Position numbers and translations under genes: made by a program. A stretch of 64,000 nucleotides of DNA from Bythopirellula goksoeyrii. GTDB taxonomy: Bacteria > Planctomycetota > Planctomycetia > Pirellulales > Lacipirellulaceae. How positions within the stretch are numbered: the first letter of the stretch is position 1; each line of letters starts with the position of its first letter. The DNA lies in assembly GCF_008065115.1 (NCBI RefSeq), contig NZ_CP042913.1, positions 3,095,827 through 3,159,826 of the forward strand, read 5' to 3'. Shown piece after piece: positions 27,787-37,962 of this stretch. Below the pieces are notes generated by a model. The model saw only the letters and a list, made by a program, of their open reading frames with translations, was not told the DNA's origin and searched no databases.

Positions 27787-29238
27787 CTAGTCCCGACTAC
27801 CGCGGCCGGTGAGCTTCCGAGAAGCATCATAGAGCACATCGCGATATTTGTTGCGAATGTCCAGATAGCTCCAGAACAGATAGAGATTCCCCGCTCCCGA
27901 TCCGCTCAAGAGAACCCACGATAACAAGAGTGGGAACATGGCTGTAGGATTGGCAGCCGCCTGAGCTACCGATTGCTGGGCTGGCGGTTGGGTAGTCTGA
28001 CTGCCCGCAGTTGGTGAAGAAATAGAATTCTGCAGGGTGATCGATTGGCCGTTCGCTCCTTGCAACTCGGCGTTGGCAGGGCGAGCAAGCATCCCTCGGT
28101 TGATCTCTGGCACGTTCGACTGACCTCGAGAAGCAGGAGTAGTTGGACTCGCTAATCCAAGGTTGTTGTCGGATGTAGGCTTGAAGTCGGGAAAACCTGG
28201 TCCAGATTCAGTCGGTCGAATGCTTGCCGAAACATCGTTTCGGTTGTCAGCAACATCAAAACCGCTACTTTGCGGCGGTTGAATCGAATTACCATAGCGT
28301 TCGTTCTGTGGGAGCACACTCGATTTTCCAGTACTGAAGGTAGAAGGCGTAGCACCTGGTTGCATTGTTCGACTGCTAGACTGACCAGCGCCAAAACTCG
28401 AATTGCTCGCAGCAAAACCTGGAGGACTGCCACTTGATTGCCAATCTCGCCCTTGATTAGTGCTCACAGGGGGCTCCACAGGTCGGGAATCTACCGTAGT
28501 GTTACCATCAGGGGGCAGGATTGTTTGTCCGTTGTTTGCCAGAGTGTTGCGGTTTTCAGTAGCTGTGAGGGGAGAACTGCCTGGAGGTAGCACTTGAGAG
28601 TTTTGACGATTGGTACTCTGAGGTGGCGCGACGACGCTGGTGGGTTCGCCACCAAACAATTGACGGATATTAGAATTGACTGAGTCGCCAACGTTTCTGA
28701 TTTCGCTACTCATTTGTTGGCTCGTGCGATCAACTGCATCAGAAATGCTGCGTCCCGGATCAGGTGGCAAAACATCTTGCGACATTTGGTTGGCCGCTTC
28801 GCCACCGTTCTGCAGCGATTGGGCAAAGGCTTCTGGTGAACTCAGGGAACTTCCGCCTGGAGGCAAAACGGGCTGCGAAGCCTGTTGCGAAGTATGATAG
28901 CGGTCATCGCCGGAATTATTGGGAAGCCGGTATTGCGCTTCGACGACACCCTCACGGGACTGCTTCTCCCCTTCGCCCGGCCACGGCTTAAGATTGGTCA
29001 ACAGGCTTTGCTGGGGAACCTGTCCAGAGCCGACGATAATTCTCACTCGCTTGATAGGTCGCACATGTTCAGGAATGTCTACGGAAAGCGGAATCGAACC
29101 CCCATCCTTGAGCGTGCCCACCAATTCAGGTTCGAGTTGAATAACGCATTCGTAACTGGCATCCCCATCTGGCATCGGTTGCCAACCGCAAACAATCCCC
29201 AACCCCGACGCGAGCAACAACCCCAACCCTGCGACCAT
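27787..29238 (-). CDS. Pro/Ser/Gln-rich secreted protein with a C-terminal membrane anchor
   Basis: The 483-residue protein has an N-terminal signal peptide and a folded part of about 65 residues (YECVIQLEPELVGTLKDGGS). A long disordered region from about residue 95 to 430 carries degenerate VLPPG or ILPPD units (for example QPVLPPGG, SQDVLPPD, SQVLPPGS, QTILPPDG). A membrane helix follows near residues 436-460 and then a short basic tail (RKLTGRGSRD), which places the C-terminus inside. The form suggests a surface or periplasmic spacer protein. No family is recognised. Confidence 0.72.
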   Translation of the reverse strand: MVAGLGLLLASGLGIVCGWQPMPDGDASYECVIQLEPELVGTLKDGGSIPLSVDIPEHVRPIKRVRIIVGSGQVPQQSLLTNLKPWPGEGEKQSREGVVEAQYRLPNNSGDDRYHTSQQASQPVLPPGGSSLSSPEAFAQSLQNGGEAANQMSQDVLPPDPGRSISDAVDRTSQQMSSEIRNVGDSVNSNIRQLFGGEPTSVVAPPQSTNRQNSQVLPPGSSPLTATENRNTLANNGQTILPPDGNTTVDSRPVEPPVSTNQGRDWQSSGSPPGFAASNSSFGAGQSSSRTMQPGATPSTFSTGKSSVLPQNERYGNSIQPPQSSGFDVADNRNDVSASIRPTESGPGFPDFKPTSDNNLGLASPTTPASRGQSNVPEINRGMLARPANAELQGANGQSITLQNSISSPTAGSQTTQPPAQQSVAQAAANPTAMFPLLLSWVLLSGSGAGNLYLFWSYLDIRNKYRDVLYDASRKLTGRGSRD

Positions 29239-29740
29239 GACTGAATCCTTTCCCCAAAAATTAAGGCGGTGGATAACACGCTACCTAAACGAGTCCTTCC
29301 GACTTCGCTTCGCATTCTAACCCAATCCAGAAAAATCTCCTAGACAAGCCAGCAGCGAAAGCAGGGGGTGATATTGGCGACTCTTTGAGAGTGATAGCAT
29401 TGAATGCCCAGTGTTCGGCGCAGCTAGATTTCCCTCGTCGCAGAGCAGATGTGAGACACACGAGGAAAGAAAGAAATGAGGTGCGAGATGACCTACTGAT
29501 CTCTGTAGAGGAGGTAGGTGATGTGTCTCGTATAGGAATGGATGCGCTTGTTGCGAGCACGCGAGCCATAGGGGCTCATCGAAGCGTGGCCCCGTATTGA
29601 AATGACCGAACGCGAGTCAGAGTAGTTGTCGACCCCTGAGCGATAGCGACACGAGCAAAGAGCGTGGCGGAAAGCGCTCCACTATGGAGTCGCTCCGCAT
29701 CGCAGCTTACAGTACCGTCGCGGCAAACCAATATCGCCGC
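29239..29740. other. Intergenic gap without a recognisable gene
   Basis: This gap of about 500 bases lies upstream of the anchored protein gene and downstream of the ferredoxin gene, both on the minus strand. Only short frames without family features are present. No tRNA and no strong terminator were seen. It probably holds the promoter of the anchored protein gene. Confidence 0.45.
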
Positions 29741-30019
29741 TCAACTGTCGGCCAGAGGCTCTTTCTTTTCGGTGATGACCGGGCACTGGGGTGCCATCTC
29801 GGCGTTGAGCTCTGTGAAGGCGGCCCATTCTTCGGGGACGTTATCTTCATGGAAGATAGCTTCGACGGGGCACTCGGGGACGCATGCCTCGCAGTCGATG
29901 CATTCGTCGGGGTGAATGTACAGGATCTGCTCACCCTCGTAGAAGCATTCAACGGGGCAAACCACGACACAGTCGGTGTACTTGCAGGCAAAGCAAGGTT
30001 CGCAAACTACATGCGTCAT
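29741..30019 (-). CDS. Ferredoxin, 7Fe (3Fe-4S/4Fe-4S) FdxA type
   Basis: The 92-residue protein carries [21 protein letters not shown] at the N-terminus and [17 protein letters not shown] after it, the two cluster motifs of small bacterial ferredoxins. The arrangement of the first motif (C-x7-C then CP) with a full CxxCxxC-CP second site fits the FdxA group, which holds one 3Fe-4S and one 4Fe-4S cluster. It carries electrons in the cytoplasm, partner unknown. An AAAAGGAGA sequence precedes ATG 30019. Confidence 0.93.
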   Translation of the reverse strand: MTHVVCEPCFACKYTDCVVVCPVECFYEGEQILYIHPDECIDCEACVPECPVEAIFHEDNVPEEWAAFTELNAEMAPQCPVITEKKEPLADS

Positions 30020-30555
30020 CTCAGATATTCTCCTTTTCGTCGCTCAAACCAACGTGGTCGCGGTACCGGTTGGATTCCCAGTGCAGGCTCCCTCGCAATA
30101 CAACGAAAAAGCACTCCAAACTGAGAGGAATGATACAAATATCGGCAAAAGTAAGGCAAGTGTTAATCCAGGAACTTATTTCACAGCACTTTTACCACAA
30201 TCTCATGCTCTGATTCTCCTCATTTTTGGCAATTGCAAAGCACTCGACTGCTATTTACCCACCTGGGAAATCCTCTGTCAAGCGGATAGTTTGCCAAAAT
30301 ATCACTAGTTTTGCCAAGTTTGCCCCAGTTCGAGTCACCTTCGACTTGCTCCTAGATTTCTGGCTATTTAGAATTGGAGTATACGCGGTCCAGCAGATTG
30401 TTCCACTAGTTTTCACCGAGGAAGCCATTAGTTTGGCAGTTTGGGGCACCCGAAGCTGCTCTTCGCTCGGTGGAACACCCGATTGACCTGTTCTTACCAA
30501 CAGGCAGTTGCTACGTTTCTTTCCCCTGAAAGAATGTGATTGAGGCACCCGATAC
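30020..30555. other. Intergenic gap upstream of the sigma factor gene
   Basis: This divergent gap of about 535 bases is AT-richer than its surroundings. It contains several copies of the word TTTGCCA or its complement between 30288 and 30445 (for example 30310-30325 and 30432-30442), which might be an operator. No clear open frame, tRNA or terminator is present. Confidence 0.4.
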
Positions 30556-31119
30556 GTGGCTTTATCTGAAATTGATCGAAGTCTGCTAGAACGCTGTTTG
30601 GCAAAAAAGCCCCGCGCATGGGAGGATTTTGTTGACCGCTTTATGGGATTGGTGATTCATGTCATAAATCACACGGCCCATTGTCGGAGCGTGCTGCTTG
30701 CCTCTACGGATCGCGACGATTTGGTGGGAGAAGTCATGCTAAGCATCGTAGACAACGATTTTGCCGTTCTGCGGCATTTCCGTGGTCAAAGCAGCCTGGC
30801 AACCTATTTGACTGTGATTGCGCGCCGAGTTGTCGTGAAGAAACTCATCGAGCGTCATCAAGCTGCTTCGCTGGGTTCGCTCTCCGGCGAGCCTCACACG
30901 AACGATGCTCCTTTTGAGCAGCGAATTGAAGACCGGGAAGAAGTAGATCGATTGCTCCAGTCGCTTGATGGGACGGAAGCCCAAGTAGTCCGCATGTATC
31001 ACTTGGAAGGCAAGACTTACCAGGAGATTTGCCGCACTACTGGGATGTCGTCCAACAGTGTTGGCCCCATGCTCAGTCGTGTTCGCAACAAATTGCGGAG
31101 CATGCCACAACAGAGTTGA
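30556..31119 (+). CDS. ECF-like RNA polymerase sigma factor
   Basis: The 187-residue protein has a sigma-2-like region (WEDFVDRFMGLVIHVINHTA through LRHFRGQSSLATYLTVIARR) and a sigma-4 helix-turn-helix (MYHLEGKTYQEICRTTGMSS near residues 150-172). It recruits RNA polymerase to its own promoters. It starts with GTG 30556. No anti-sigma gene follows; the downstream neighbour is convergent. A small hairpin CGGCGC-TAG-GCGCCG follows the stop at 31126-31140. Regulation may act through the long upstream gap or through C-terminal contacts. Confidence 0.9.
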   Translation: MALSEIDRSLLERCLAKKPRAWEDFVDRFMGLVIHVINHTAHCRSVLLASTDRDDLVGEVMLSIVDNDFAVLRHFRGQSSLATYLTVIARRVVVKKLIERHQAASLGSLSGEPHTNDAPFEQRIEDREEVDRLLQSLDGTEAQVVRMYHLEGKTYQEICRTTGMSSNSVGPMLSRVRNKLRSMPQQS

Positions 31120-31125
31120 GTAGAT

Positions 31126-31140
31126 CGGCGCTAGGCGCCG
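31126..31140. other. Small hairpin between convergent genes
   Basis: CGGCGC (31126-31131) and GCGCCG (31135-31140) are perfect complements with a three-base loop. No T-tract follows, so a terminator role is only possible. Confidence 0.4.
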
Positions 31141-31186
31141 GCAATTCAAGTCAAACGGTGTCTAGAGCCAATCTGCTCACGATACG

Positions 31187-31750
31187 TTAGTATCCTGGTC
31201 CTAGTAGATCTATAGTACCTGTGGGCCAGTCTCGATTTGTGGGATACCGCATACGAATCTCGTCCCAAAAGGGGCATTTATCTGGATTCGGATCCAAGGA
31301 GTTAACGAACCGGTTGTCCACTTCGCAGGCCCCCAATCCTTCGTAGAACTTCTTGACAGGTCGTGTCGTCTGAAAAAGTGCGAAGTCGTACACGCCGGCG
31401 TCCACTAGATCAAAAACCGCTCGAACGACCATTTCGCCGAGGCCGTGTCCACGTAGATCTGGATCGCTGCAAACCTTGCAAAGCCCTGCAATGGTCATTT
31501 CCCCATGCGAAGTGTTGATTGACCGTGGAATGACCGCCGCGTGGGCGATCACACGATCTTGCTCGCGAATCACAAAAGAGCGGGGAGCTTGCTTTTCGGG
31601 GCCCTGGTAGCAATGGCCGAGGGTCAGCATTTGACGTTGTCGAAAAACGGCGTCTTTGCCCGGCTTGGGCCAAACCTTGAAGATCAACTGGCCGATGGCC
31701 AGGGCATCTTCGGCAGTGAGTTGACGGGATTCTAAAATTTCGACCTTCAC
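31187..31750 (-). CDS. GNAT family N-acetyltransferase
   Basis: The 187-residue protein shows the acetyl-CoA-binding motif CSDPDLRGHGLGEMVVRAVF near residues 90-110, after a strand MTIAGLCKV. The C-terminal part, with FFQTTRPV-like FALFQTTRPVKKFYEGLGA, is also typical of the GNAT fold. The substrate is unknown. It is convergent with the sigma factor gene and lies 82 bases from the end of hemB. Confidence 0.85.
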   Translation of the reverse strand: MKVEILESRQLTAEDALAIGQLIFKVWPKPGKDAVFRQRQMLTLGHCYQGPEKQAPRSFVIREQDRVIAHAAVIPRSINTSHGEMTIAGLCKVCSDPDLRGHGLGEMVVRAVFDLVDAGVYDFALFQTTRPVKKFYEGLGACEVDNRFVNSLDPNPDKCPFWDEIRMRYPTNRDWPTGTIDLLGPGY

Positions 31751-31832
31751 GCGAATTTCCGATCACTTGGACGCGTCAGTAGCTTTTATCCAAAAGTATA
31801 GGATAAAAATGAGACCGGATGCCACAGCCGTT

Positions 31833-32882
<1,050 letters not shown>

Positions 32883-32979
32883 TTAGTATTCAGACTTCCA
32901 TTATCCAAGGAGTCGTCCGTAAAATCCATGGGCAGAATTCGATGCTCGCATACTTTTATCTAGATGAGTTCCACAGTTT

Positions 32980-33408
32980 ATGCCTGCTCAAGACCCCAAA
33001 ATGAATCTCGGGCCGTTTGAATTTCGTCCTGCCAATGTAAAAGTCCGCGGCAAACCTGAATTAAACGACTGGAAAGGGCCGCTTCATTTTGCCATTTGGT
33101 GCCAACGTGCCAGTCCATGGTGGATCGGAGATTTGATCAATCGAGGTGAAGATCTTTTTGGCGAAGAGTTTGGGGAAGTTTGTGGTGAGACTCTCTCCAC
33201 CGAGATGGTCAGCCGCTATGCCTCGGTGGCACGTCGGGTACCACCTCAGAACCGACATCCAGATCTGTCTTGGTCTGCGCATGCAGCGGTTGCCCGACTT
33301 ACACACGAACATCAGCGTCGCATGCTCGCCGAGGCGATTCGAGAAGGCTGGAACAGTGACGATCTTCTCAAGAAGGTACGAGAGTTTGTCAAATCGGCGA
33401 AGGACTAG
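32980..33408 (+). CDS. Conserved hypothetical protein with a helical DNA-binding-like segment
   Basis: The 142-residue protein is mostly helical, with WKGPLHFAIWCQRASPWWIG near its start and later LSWSAHAAVARLTHEHQRRM followed by AIREGWNSDDLLKKV. The latter segment resembles by eye the region found in ParB-like or phage-type proteins where a helix-turn-helix is followed by a conserved LSWSHH stretch. That link is inference. The start is 32980, or 33001 in the same frame. It stands alone, divergent from hemB. Confidence 0.65.
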   Translation: MPAQDPKMNLGPFEFRPANVKVRGKPELNDWKGPLHFAIWCQRASPWWIGDLINRGEDLFGEEFGEVCGETLSTEMVSRYASVARRVPPQNRHPDLSWSAHAAVARLTHEHQRRMLAEAIREGWNSDDLLKKVREFVKSAKD

Positions 33409-33539
33409 CTCACGGTTATCTCACGATGGCACTTGCCGCTAATTGGTTTTGGAGTAGGTTGGGGCCTCACTCACGAATCTTGTTCTGAACTTATACAACA
33501 CATCGGGTGGTCCATGCCCCCCCGACTTACCCATTCGCC

Positions 33540-34307
33540 ATGTTCTACTCTCTTCACGATATCCTGCTGATTGCTCTGGTGATGACATTCGGGAGCGTTG
33601 TGCAAGGGGCTGTGGGATTCGCGTCTGGCTTGCTAGGCGTACCTCTTCTGGTGATCTGTGGTTTCTCTCTCCCGGAGGCAGCGATTATTAACCTCATCTC
33701 GACTAGCATTCAAAATCTAACAGGGGCTTGGAAACTTCGAGACTATCTAGACATTCGCGATCTGATCTATCCTACGCTGATTCGCTTACTGGCAATCCCT
33801 TTGGGGACGGCGTCAGTTTCCTGGCTTGCTGAAAGGATTACAGCTTCGCAGAGTAAGCAAGTGGTCGGCGGCATCTTACTAGCGGTGGTTTCACTACTAT
33901 GGTGTTTTAGAGTCAAGCGGCGGGAGAAACTTAATCTCTTCTGGCAAACACTGGCTTTTTTCTCGTCAGGATTCCTATTGGGTTTTGCTTCGATCGGAGG
34001 AGCTCCGATAGTTATTTATGTGAACTCGCTCACATGGGGAGTCAATAGGTCCCGCGCTTTTTTGTTTTTTTGCTCGGCCGTTGGCCAGCCTCTTGCCATG
34101 TGGTTTTTCTGGCAGCAGTTTGGTGAACAATTCTGGACTCCAGTTTGTTCAACGCTTGTGGTTCTTCCAGCAATTCTAGCAGGGCTCTGGGTGGGACTCC
34201 CTTTGGGTGCCCGTCTCTCACAGCCCGTGTTTCGTAACATCACTTTGGGACTGATTACACTCACTGCTCTTGCTGCAATTATCTCTCCGTATTTTTATAA
34301 TGCTTGA
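33540..34307 (+). CDS. TauE/SafE family membrane transporter
   Basis: The 255-residue protein has about eight membrane helices. The first, ending SVVQGAVGFASGLLGVPLLV, is the typical start of the TauE/SafE family, and its half-repeat FSSGFLLGFASIGGAPIVIY lies near residue 145. Members export sulfite, sulfoacetate or other organosulfur anions, but many are uncharacterised. The frame is open to 33507; the Met at 33540 places the first helix directly. The aldo/keto reductase follows after 76 bases on the same strand. Confidence 0.87.
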   Translation: MFYSLHDILLIALVMTFGSVVQGAVGFASGLLGVPLLVICGFSLPEAAIINLISTSIQNLTGAWKLRDYLDIRDLIYPTLIRLLAIPLGTASVSWLAERITASQSKQVVGGILLAVVSLLWCFRVKRREKLNLFWQTLAFFSSGFLLGFASIGGAPIVIYVNSLTWGVNRSRAFLFFCSAVGQPLAMWFFWQQFGEQFWTPVCSTLVVLPAILAGLWVGLPLGARLSQPVFRNITLGLITLTALAAIISPYFYNA

Positions 34308-34383
34308 GAAGAGTTGCTTTGAATACAGTTTGTCTAGAGGCCAATTATTTCCCAATTGTACTGAGTATCCCAAGGAGATCGCG

Positions 34384-35379
34384 ATGTACCATGCCGACGA
34401 AGCACGATACGAGAATATGACCTTCCAGCGTTGCGGTCGGAGCGGCTTAAAGCTCCCTGCGGTTTCTTTGGGGCTTTGGCACAACTTTGGCAGAGTTGAC
34501 TCGTTTGAGAACTATCGTGCCATAGGGCTTCGTGCTTTTGATCTCGGTGTCACTCACTTCGATCTGGCCAATAATTACGGCCCTCCTCCCGGCTCGGCGG
34601 AAGAGAATTTTGGTCAGATTCTGCGTGATGATCTCGCGAAGTATCGCGATGAGTTAATAATCTCAACGAAGGCAGGCTACTTGATGTGGGACGGCCCTTA
34701 TGGAGAATGGGGTTCCCGAAAGTATTTGCTGAGTAGCCTTGACCAAAGCCTCCAAAGAATGGGCGTCGAGTACGTCGATATCTTTTATTCGCATCGGCCA
34801 GATCCAGATACTCCCCTGGAAGAAACCATGGGGGCTCTCGCTTCTGCTGTGGCCCAAGGAAAGGCACTATACGTCGGTATTTCGAATTATCGAGCGGATA
34901 TGGCTGTCGAAGCCTGTAGGCTCCTCCGTGAGATGGGTACTCCTTGTCTCATTCATCAACCACGGTATTCGATGTTTGATCGCTGGGTAGAATCTGACGG
35001 CCTATTAGACGTGCTCGAACGAGAGGGGGTCGGCTGCATACCCTTTTCCCCTCTCGCCCAAGGAATGCTCACAGACCGCTATCTTGAAGGCATACCGAGC
35101 GATAGCCGTGCAGCCAAATCTCATGGCTTTCTCCAACAAGCTGATATTACCTCCGCGAGGCTGAAGCAAATCCGACAACTCGCCGAGATTGCAAGCTCAA
35201 GAGAGCAAACTCTAGCCCAAATGGCTCTCGCCTGGGTACTGCGAGATCCTCGCATTACTACGGTTCTGATCGGCGCTAGTTCAGTCGCTCAGCTAGAACA
35301 AAATGTTGGTTGTCTGGCCAACCGAGATTTCAATTCGAGCGAACTGTCCTCGATAGAAAATATTTTGGCCCAGAGGTAA
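34384..35379 (+). CDS. Aldo/keto reductase, YghZ-like
   Basis: The 331-residue NADPH-dependent reductase has the AKR barrel with the catalytic set in DLANNYGPP (Asp, Tyr), STKAGYLMWDGPYG (Lys) and FYSHRPDPDTPLEE (His). The beginning, CGRSGLKLPAVSLGLWHNFG, and the WGSRKYLL segment are characteristic of the YghZ/Gpr branch, which reduces L-glyceraldehyde 3-phosphate and methylglyoxal. CAAGGAG lies before ATG 34384; the frame opens earlier at 34270. A terminator hairpin follows the gene. Confidence 0.93.
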   Translation: MYHADEARYENMTFQRCGRSGLKLPAVSLGLWHNFGRVDSFENYRAIGLRAFDLGVTHFDLANNYGPPPGSAEENFGQILRDDLAKYRDELIISTKAGYLMWDGPYGEWGSRKYLLSSLDQSLQRMGVEYVDIFYSHRPDPDTPLEETMGALASAVAQGKALYVGISNYRADMAVEACRLLREMGTPCLIHQPRYSMFDRWVESDGLLDVLEREGVGCIPFSPLAQGMLTDRYLEGIPSDSRAAKSHGFLQQADITSARLKQIRQLAEIASSREQTLAQMALAWVLRDPRITTVLIGASSVAQLEQNVGCLANRDFNSSELSSIENILAQR

Positions 35380-35402
35380 GCGAAAACGAGGCAGGGCGCA
35401 AA

Positions 35403-35438
35403 AAAACAAGGCCAGCCCATCCAGGGCGGCCTTGTTTT
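35403..35438. terminator. Bidirectional intrinsic terminator
   Basis: AAAACAAGGCC (35403-35413) and GGCCTTGTTTT (35428-35438) form a perfect 11-base stem with a 14-base loop, with A and T runs at the outer ends. It sits between two convergent genes, the aldo/keto reductase and the PEP-CTERM protein, and can serve both. Confidence 0.88.
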
Positions 35439-35464
35439 AATTATTCAACAAGCTTCAAGCCGAA

Positions 35465-36217
35465 CTATCGGCGACGGCTCGACGCCAGGGCAACCATGCT
35501 AAGCAATGCAAGAGCCATAGAGGTAGGCTCGGGGATTGTCGTGTCGATCATGAAATCTTTCTTAGCAATAAATGCCACAGAGGACGGTTCGCTGATTGCG
35601 AGTAGCGTGTCATTGATAGCGATTTCTAGTTTAGTGGCGCCTAAAGGAAGATTGGCAGCAGTCAACGCTGCATCTACGTCATAGGACAGTGTAAGACCCC
35701 AGGAAGCTCCGATCACTGGACCGTCCGCGACAAGGTTCTTGCTGCCGAAAGCTGAAGCACCATTGAGGGCTACTGGCGCTATCGCTGAGCCATTAATCTC
35801 AGTAACCACCACACTACCAAGCGCTATGCCATAACCAACCTGCGTACTCGTGGTGCCGGATCCAAAAAGCGTAAAATCGCCTCCTTCAGATATATTAATC
35901 GTTTTCAACGTTGCGCCGGGAGCGGCCATCAGTGTGAAATTCAGCTGACCGTCCGTAACGTCGGGGGTCCCAGGCACAGCAGTAGCGGCAAAACCAGATG
36001 GATCAAAATCGAGTTTGTTACCTGAAATGGTAGGGGGACCATAAAGTGGCTCGTCGTCGCCAGGAGAGTTTGCCGTTTCAGTCACGTCGAGATACATGAC
36101 CGAAGTTCCAGAGAAATCGCCGTAGTTAATGGGCGCGGCATCGGAAACCACCGCAGTTGCAAAGAGAAGCGCAAGCGCCAGCAACGACGAGAAAAAAGAT
36201 CGTGATGTGGTCTTCAT
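35465..36217 (-). CDS. PEP-CTERM sorting domain protein
   Basis: The 250-residue protein has a signal peptide (MKTTSRSFFSSLLALALLFA), a beta-rich middle and a C-terminus that reads IPEPTSMALALLSMVALASS followed by RRR. That is a PEP-CTERM tag: the PEP motif, a membrane helix and a basic end, cut by an exosortase (XrtA-type) in other bacteria. The protein is therefore expected at the cell surface or in the extracellular matrix. Its function is unknown. The exosortase itself is not in this window. Confidence 0.9.
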   Translation of the reverse strand: MKTTSRSFFSSLLALALLFATAVVSDAAPINYGDFSGTSVMYLDVTETANSPGDDEPLYGPPTISGNKLDFDPSGFAATAVPGTPDVTDGQLNFTLMAAPGATLKTINISEGGDFTLFGSGTTSTQVGYGIALGSVVVTEINGSAIAPVALNGASAFGSKNLVADGPVIGASWGLTLSYDVDAALTAANLPLGATKLEIAINDTLLAISEPSSVAFIAKKDFMIDTTIPEPTSMALALLSMVALASSRRR

Positions 36218-36857
36218 TAGTCAGTTCCTGCCAAGTTGAATAATCTAGTGTTTACCATGTCGCTAACATCCTTGCGACGCGAGGTAGAAGCCAAGTTTCT
36301 TTAGATAAGCCACTATAGCGTCTGCGCAGATTCTGCGCTCTACATCACGTACTATACTCGGGTTTCTAGTCCTTGCAAGAGTTTTTTTCATAATTTTCCT
36401 TAAACTCATGAATTTGTTCAATCTTGAGAAGTGGACCTGCTTCAGAAGGGCAGCTTTATGTTTACAAGGAGTAAGCAGTACTCCGAGGGGGGACTTGGAA
36501 ATATTAATTTAAGGCATATGATAATTCGTGGTTTCTTATTTTTCTCGACCTTTCCGACTTCTCAAGAGACTAAGCCTTTTGGCTTAGTTTGGCGAGAATT
36601 ACAGAAGCCTGGATAGGTCAAGTGCCCTGCACTATGGCAGTTATATCCAATAACCGACTGAGTTCCCAATAGAATCGGCAACCGAACTCTTCTGCTGTAT
36701 CCCCAAGCATACGTAGTGCCTTGTTGGTTCGGGATTGCTCGTCGTTCTAAAATGTTCGCAGCGGAATAGAATACTCCTCGAATTGCGGTTTCGATCTCCC
36801 ATCCCTATACTGCGGTCCAATTCCGCTGTCACGTCCCTAGAATCTCGCCACACTCAA
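36218..36857. other. Intergenic gap of 640 bases with one hairpin
   Basis: The gap between the divergent PEP-CTERM and ROK genes holds promoter regions for both. ACTAAGCC (36569-36576) and GGCTTAGT (36581-36588) form a perfect 8-base stem with a TTTT loop. Only three T follow, so a terminator is possible but weak. A 61-codon frame at 36431-36616 ends in that hairpin and lacks other support. Nothing else was recognised. Confidence 0.45.
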
Positions 36858-37906
36858 ATGTCCGCTCCCGAAGCCCACCTCCCTCTTGTAGACGCTAAAT
36901 TCCCTTTGTTTGTAGGCATTGATTTGGGCGGGACAAACATCAAGTTGGGACTAGTGGACGATAGTGGCCAAACAATCGAGTATCATTCTGTCCCAACAAA
37001 CGTAGAGCAAGGGCCTGATCAGGCAGTGGAGCGGATCGCAAGTGGTGTAGCACATTTGCTTGAAGAGGCACTCGTCACTAAATCAGATGTTGTTCGAATT
37101 GGTCTGGCGACCCCAGGACCGATGGATCTAGAGGCGGGACTCTTACTCACACCAGGGAATCTCCCCGGTTGGTGGGACTTTCCCATTCGCGAACGAGTCG
37201 CTGCGAAATGCGGACTTCCTGTCCGATTTGCCAACGACGCAAATGCCGCGGCCTACGGTGAGTACTGGCAGGGAGCAGCAGCCGATACCCATAGCATGGC
37301 GCTGCTTACCCTGGGAACGGGTATTGGTGGCGGTGTTGTTATCCGAGACTTGTTGGTGGAGGGGCACATAGCTGTGGAGCGGAATGTGGTTTCATCCTAA
37401 TTGACCCTCGACCCGATGCTCGGCGCGATTCCCTTAAACTTTCCGGTACGCTAGAGGCCTATTGTGGCTCCTATGGGGTCGTGGGAAGAGCGTCGGATGC
37501 CTTGGCAGGAGGTCGCGAAAGCACATTGTCAGAGACACTTAGCTCAACCGAATCGCTTACTCCGTTGGCCATTGCACAAGCAGCCGAGGCGGGTGATTCG
37601 TTGGCATTGGAAATAGTCCTGGAAACGGCTCGCTATCTTGCTCTGGGGATTGGGACCTTGATCCACATTGTTGATCCGGGGTGCGTCGTTCTTGGCGGGG
37701 CAATGAATTTTGGCGGTGCAGGGCACCCTCTTGGAGAGCAGTTTCTCCAGAAAGTTCGCGATGAACTGCGACCTCGCCTCTTACCCCCGCTTCGCAAGCT
37801 ACTGCAAGTCGAGTTCGCTAAACTTGGCGGCGATGCGGGCTACATCGGCGCAGCTGGATTGGCCAGACTGGAGCATCTCAAACAATGCGATGTTTTAGTC
37901 CCCTAG
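36858..37906 (+). pseudogene. ROK family sugar kinase gene with a frameshift
   Basis: Two frames together give one ROK kinase. The first (from 36858) has the phosphate-binding FVGIDLGGTNIKLGL, the FANDANAAAYGEYWQG catalytic Asp region and LTLGTGIGGGV, then stops at 37400. The second continues from about 37365 with GAHSCGAECGF and LEAYCGSYGVVGRA and ends at 37906. Adding one G to the GGGG run near 37370 joins them, so a one-base deletion (real or a sequencing error) is the likely cause. The usual zinc motif (CxCGxxGC) and the preceding His are also missing, so the joined product would be a zinc-free or decayed ROK protein. Confidence 0.85.
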
Positions 37907-37962
37907 GCCGCATGTCGACTTGATATTCGATTCAAAGACCATCCCTCCATTGTCCTCGCCAC

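Noticed and set aside
29285-29569. 94-codon minus-strand frame in the gap next to the ferredoxin gene
   Set aside because: Ser/Arg-rich translation without any family feature and no good start signal.
36431-36616. 61-codon frame in the gap before the ROK gene
   Set aside because: No ribosome binding site or recognisable composition; its end falls inside a hairpin.
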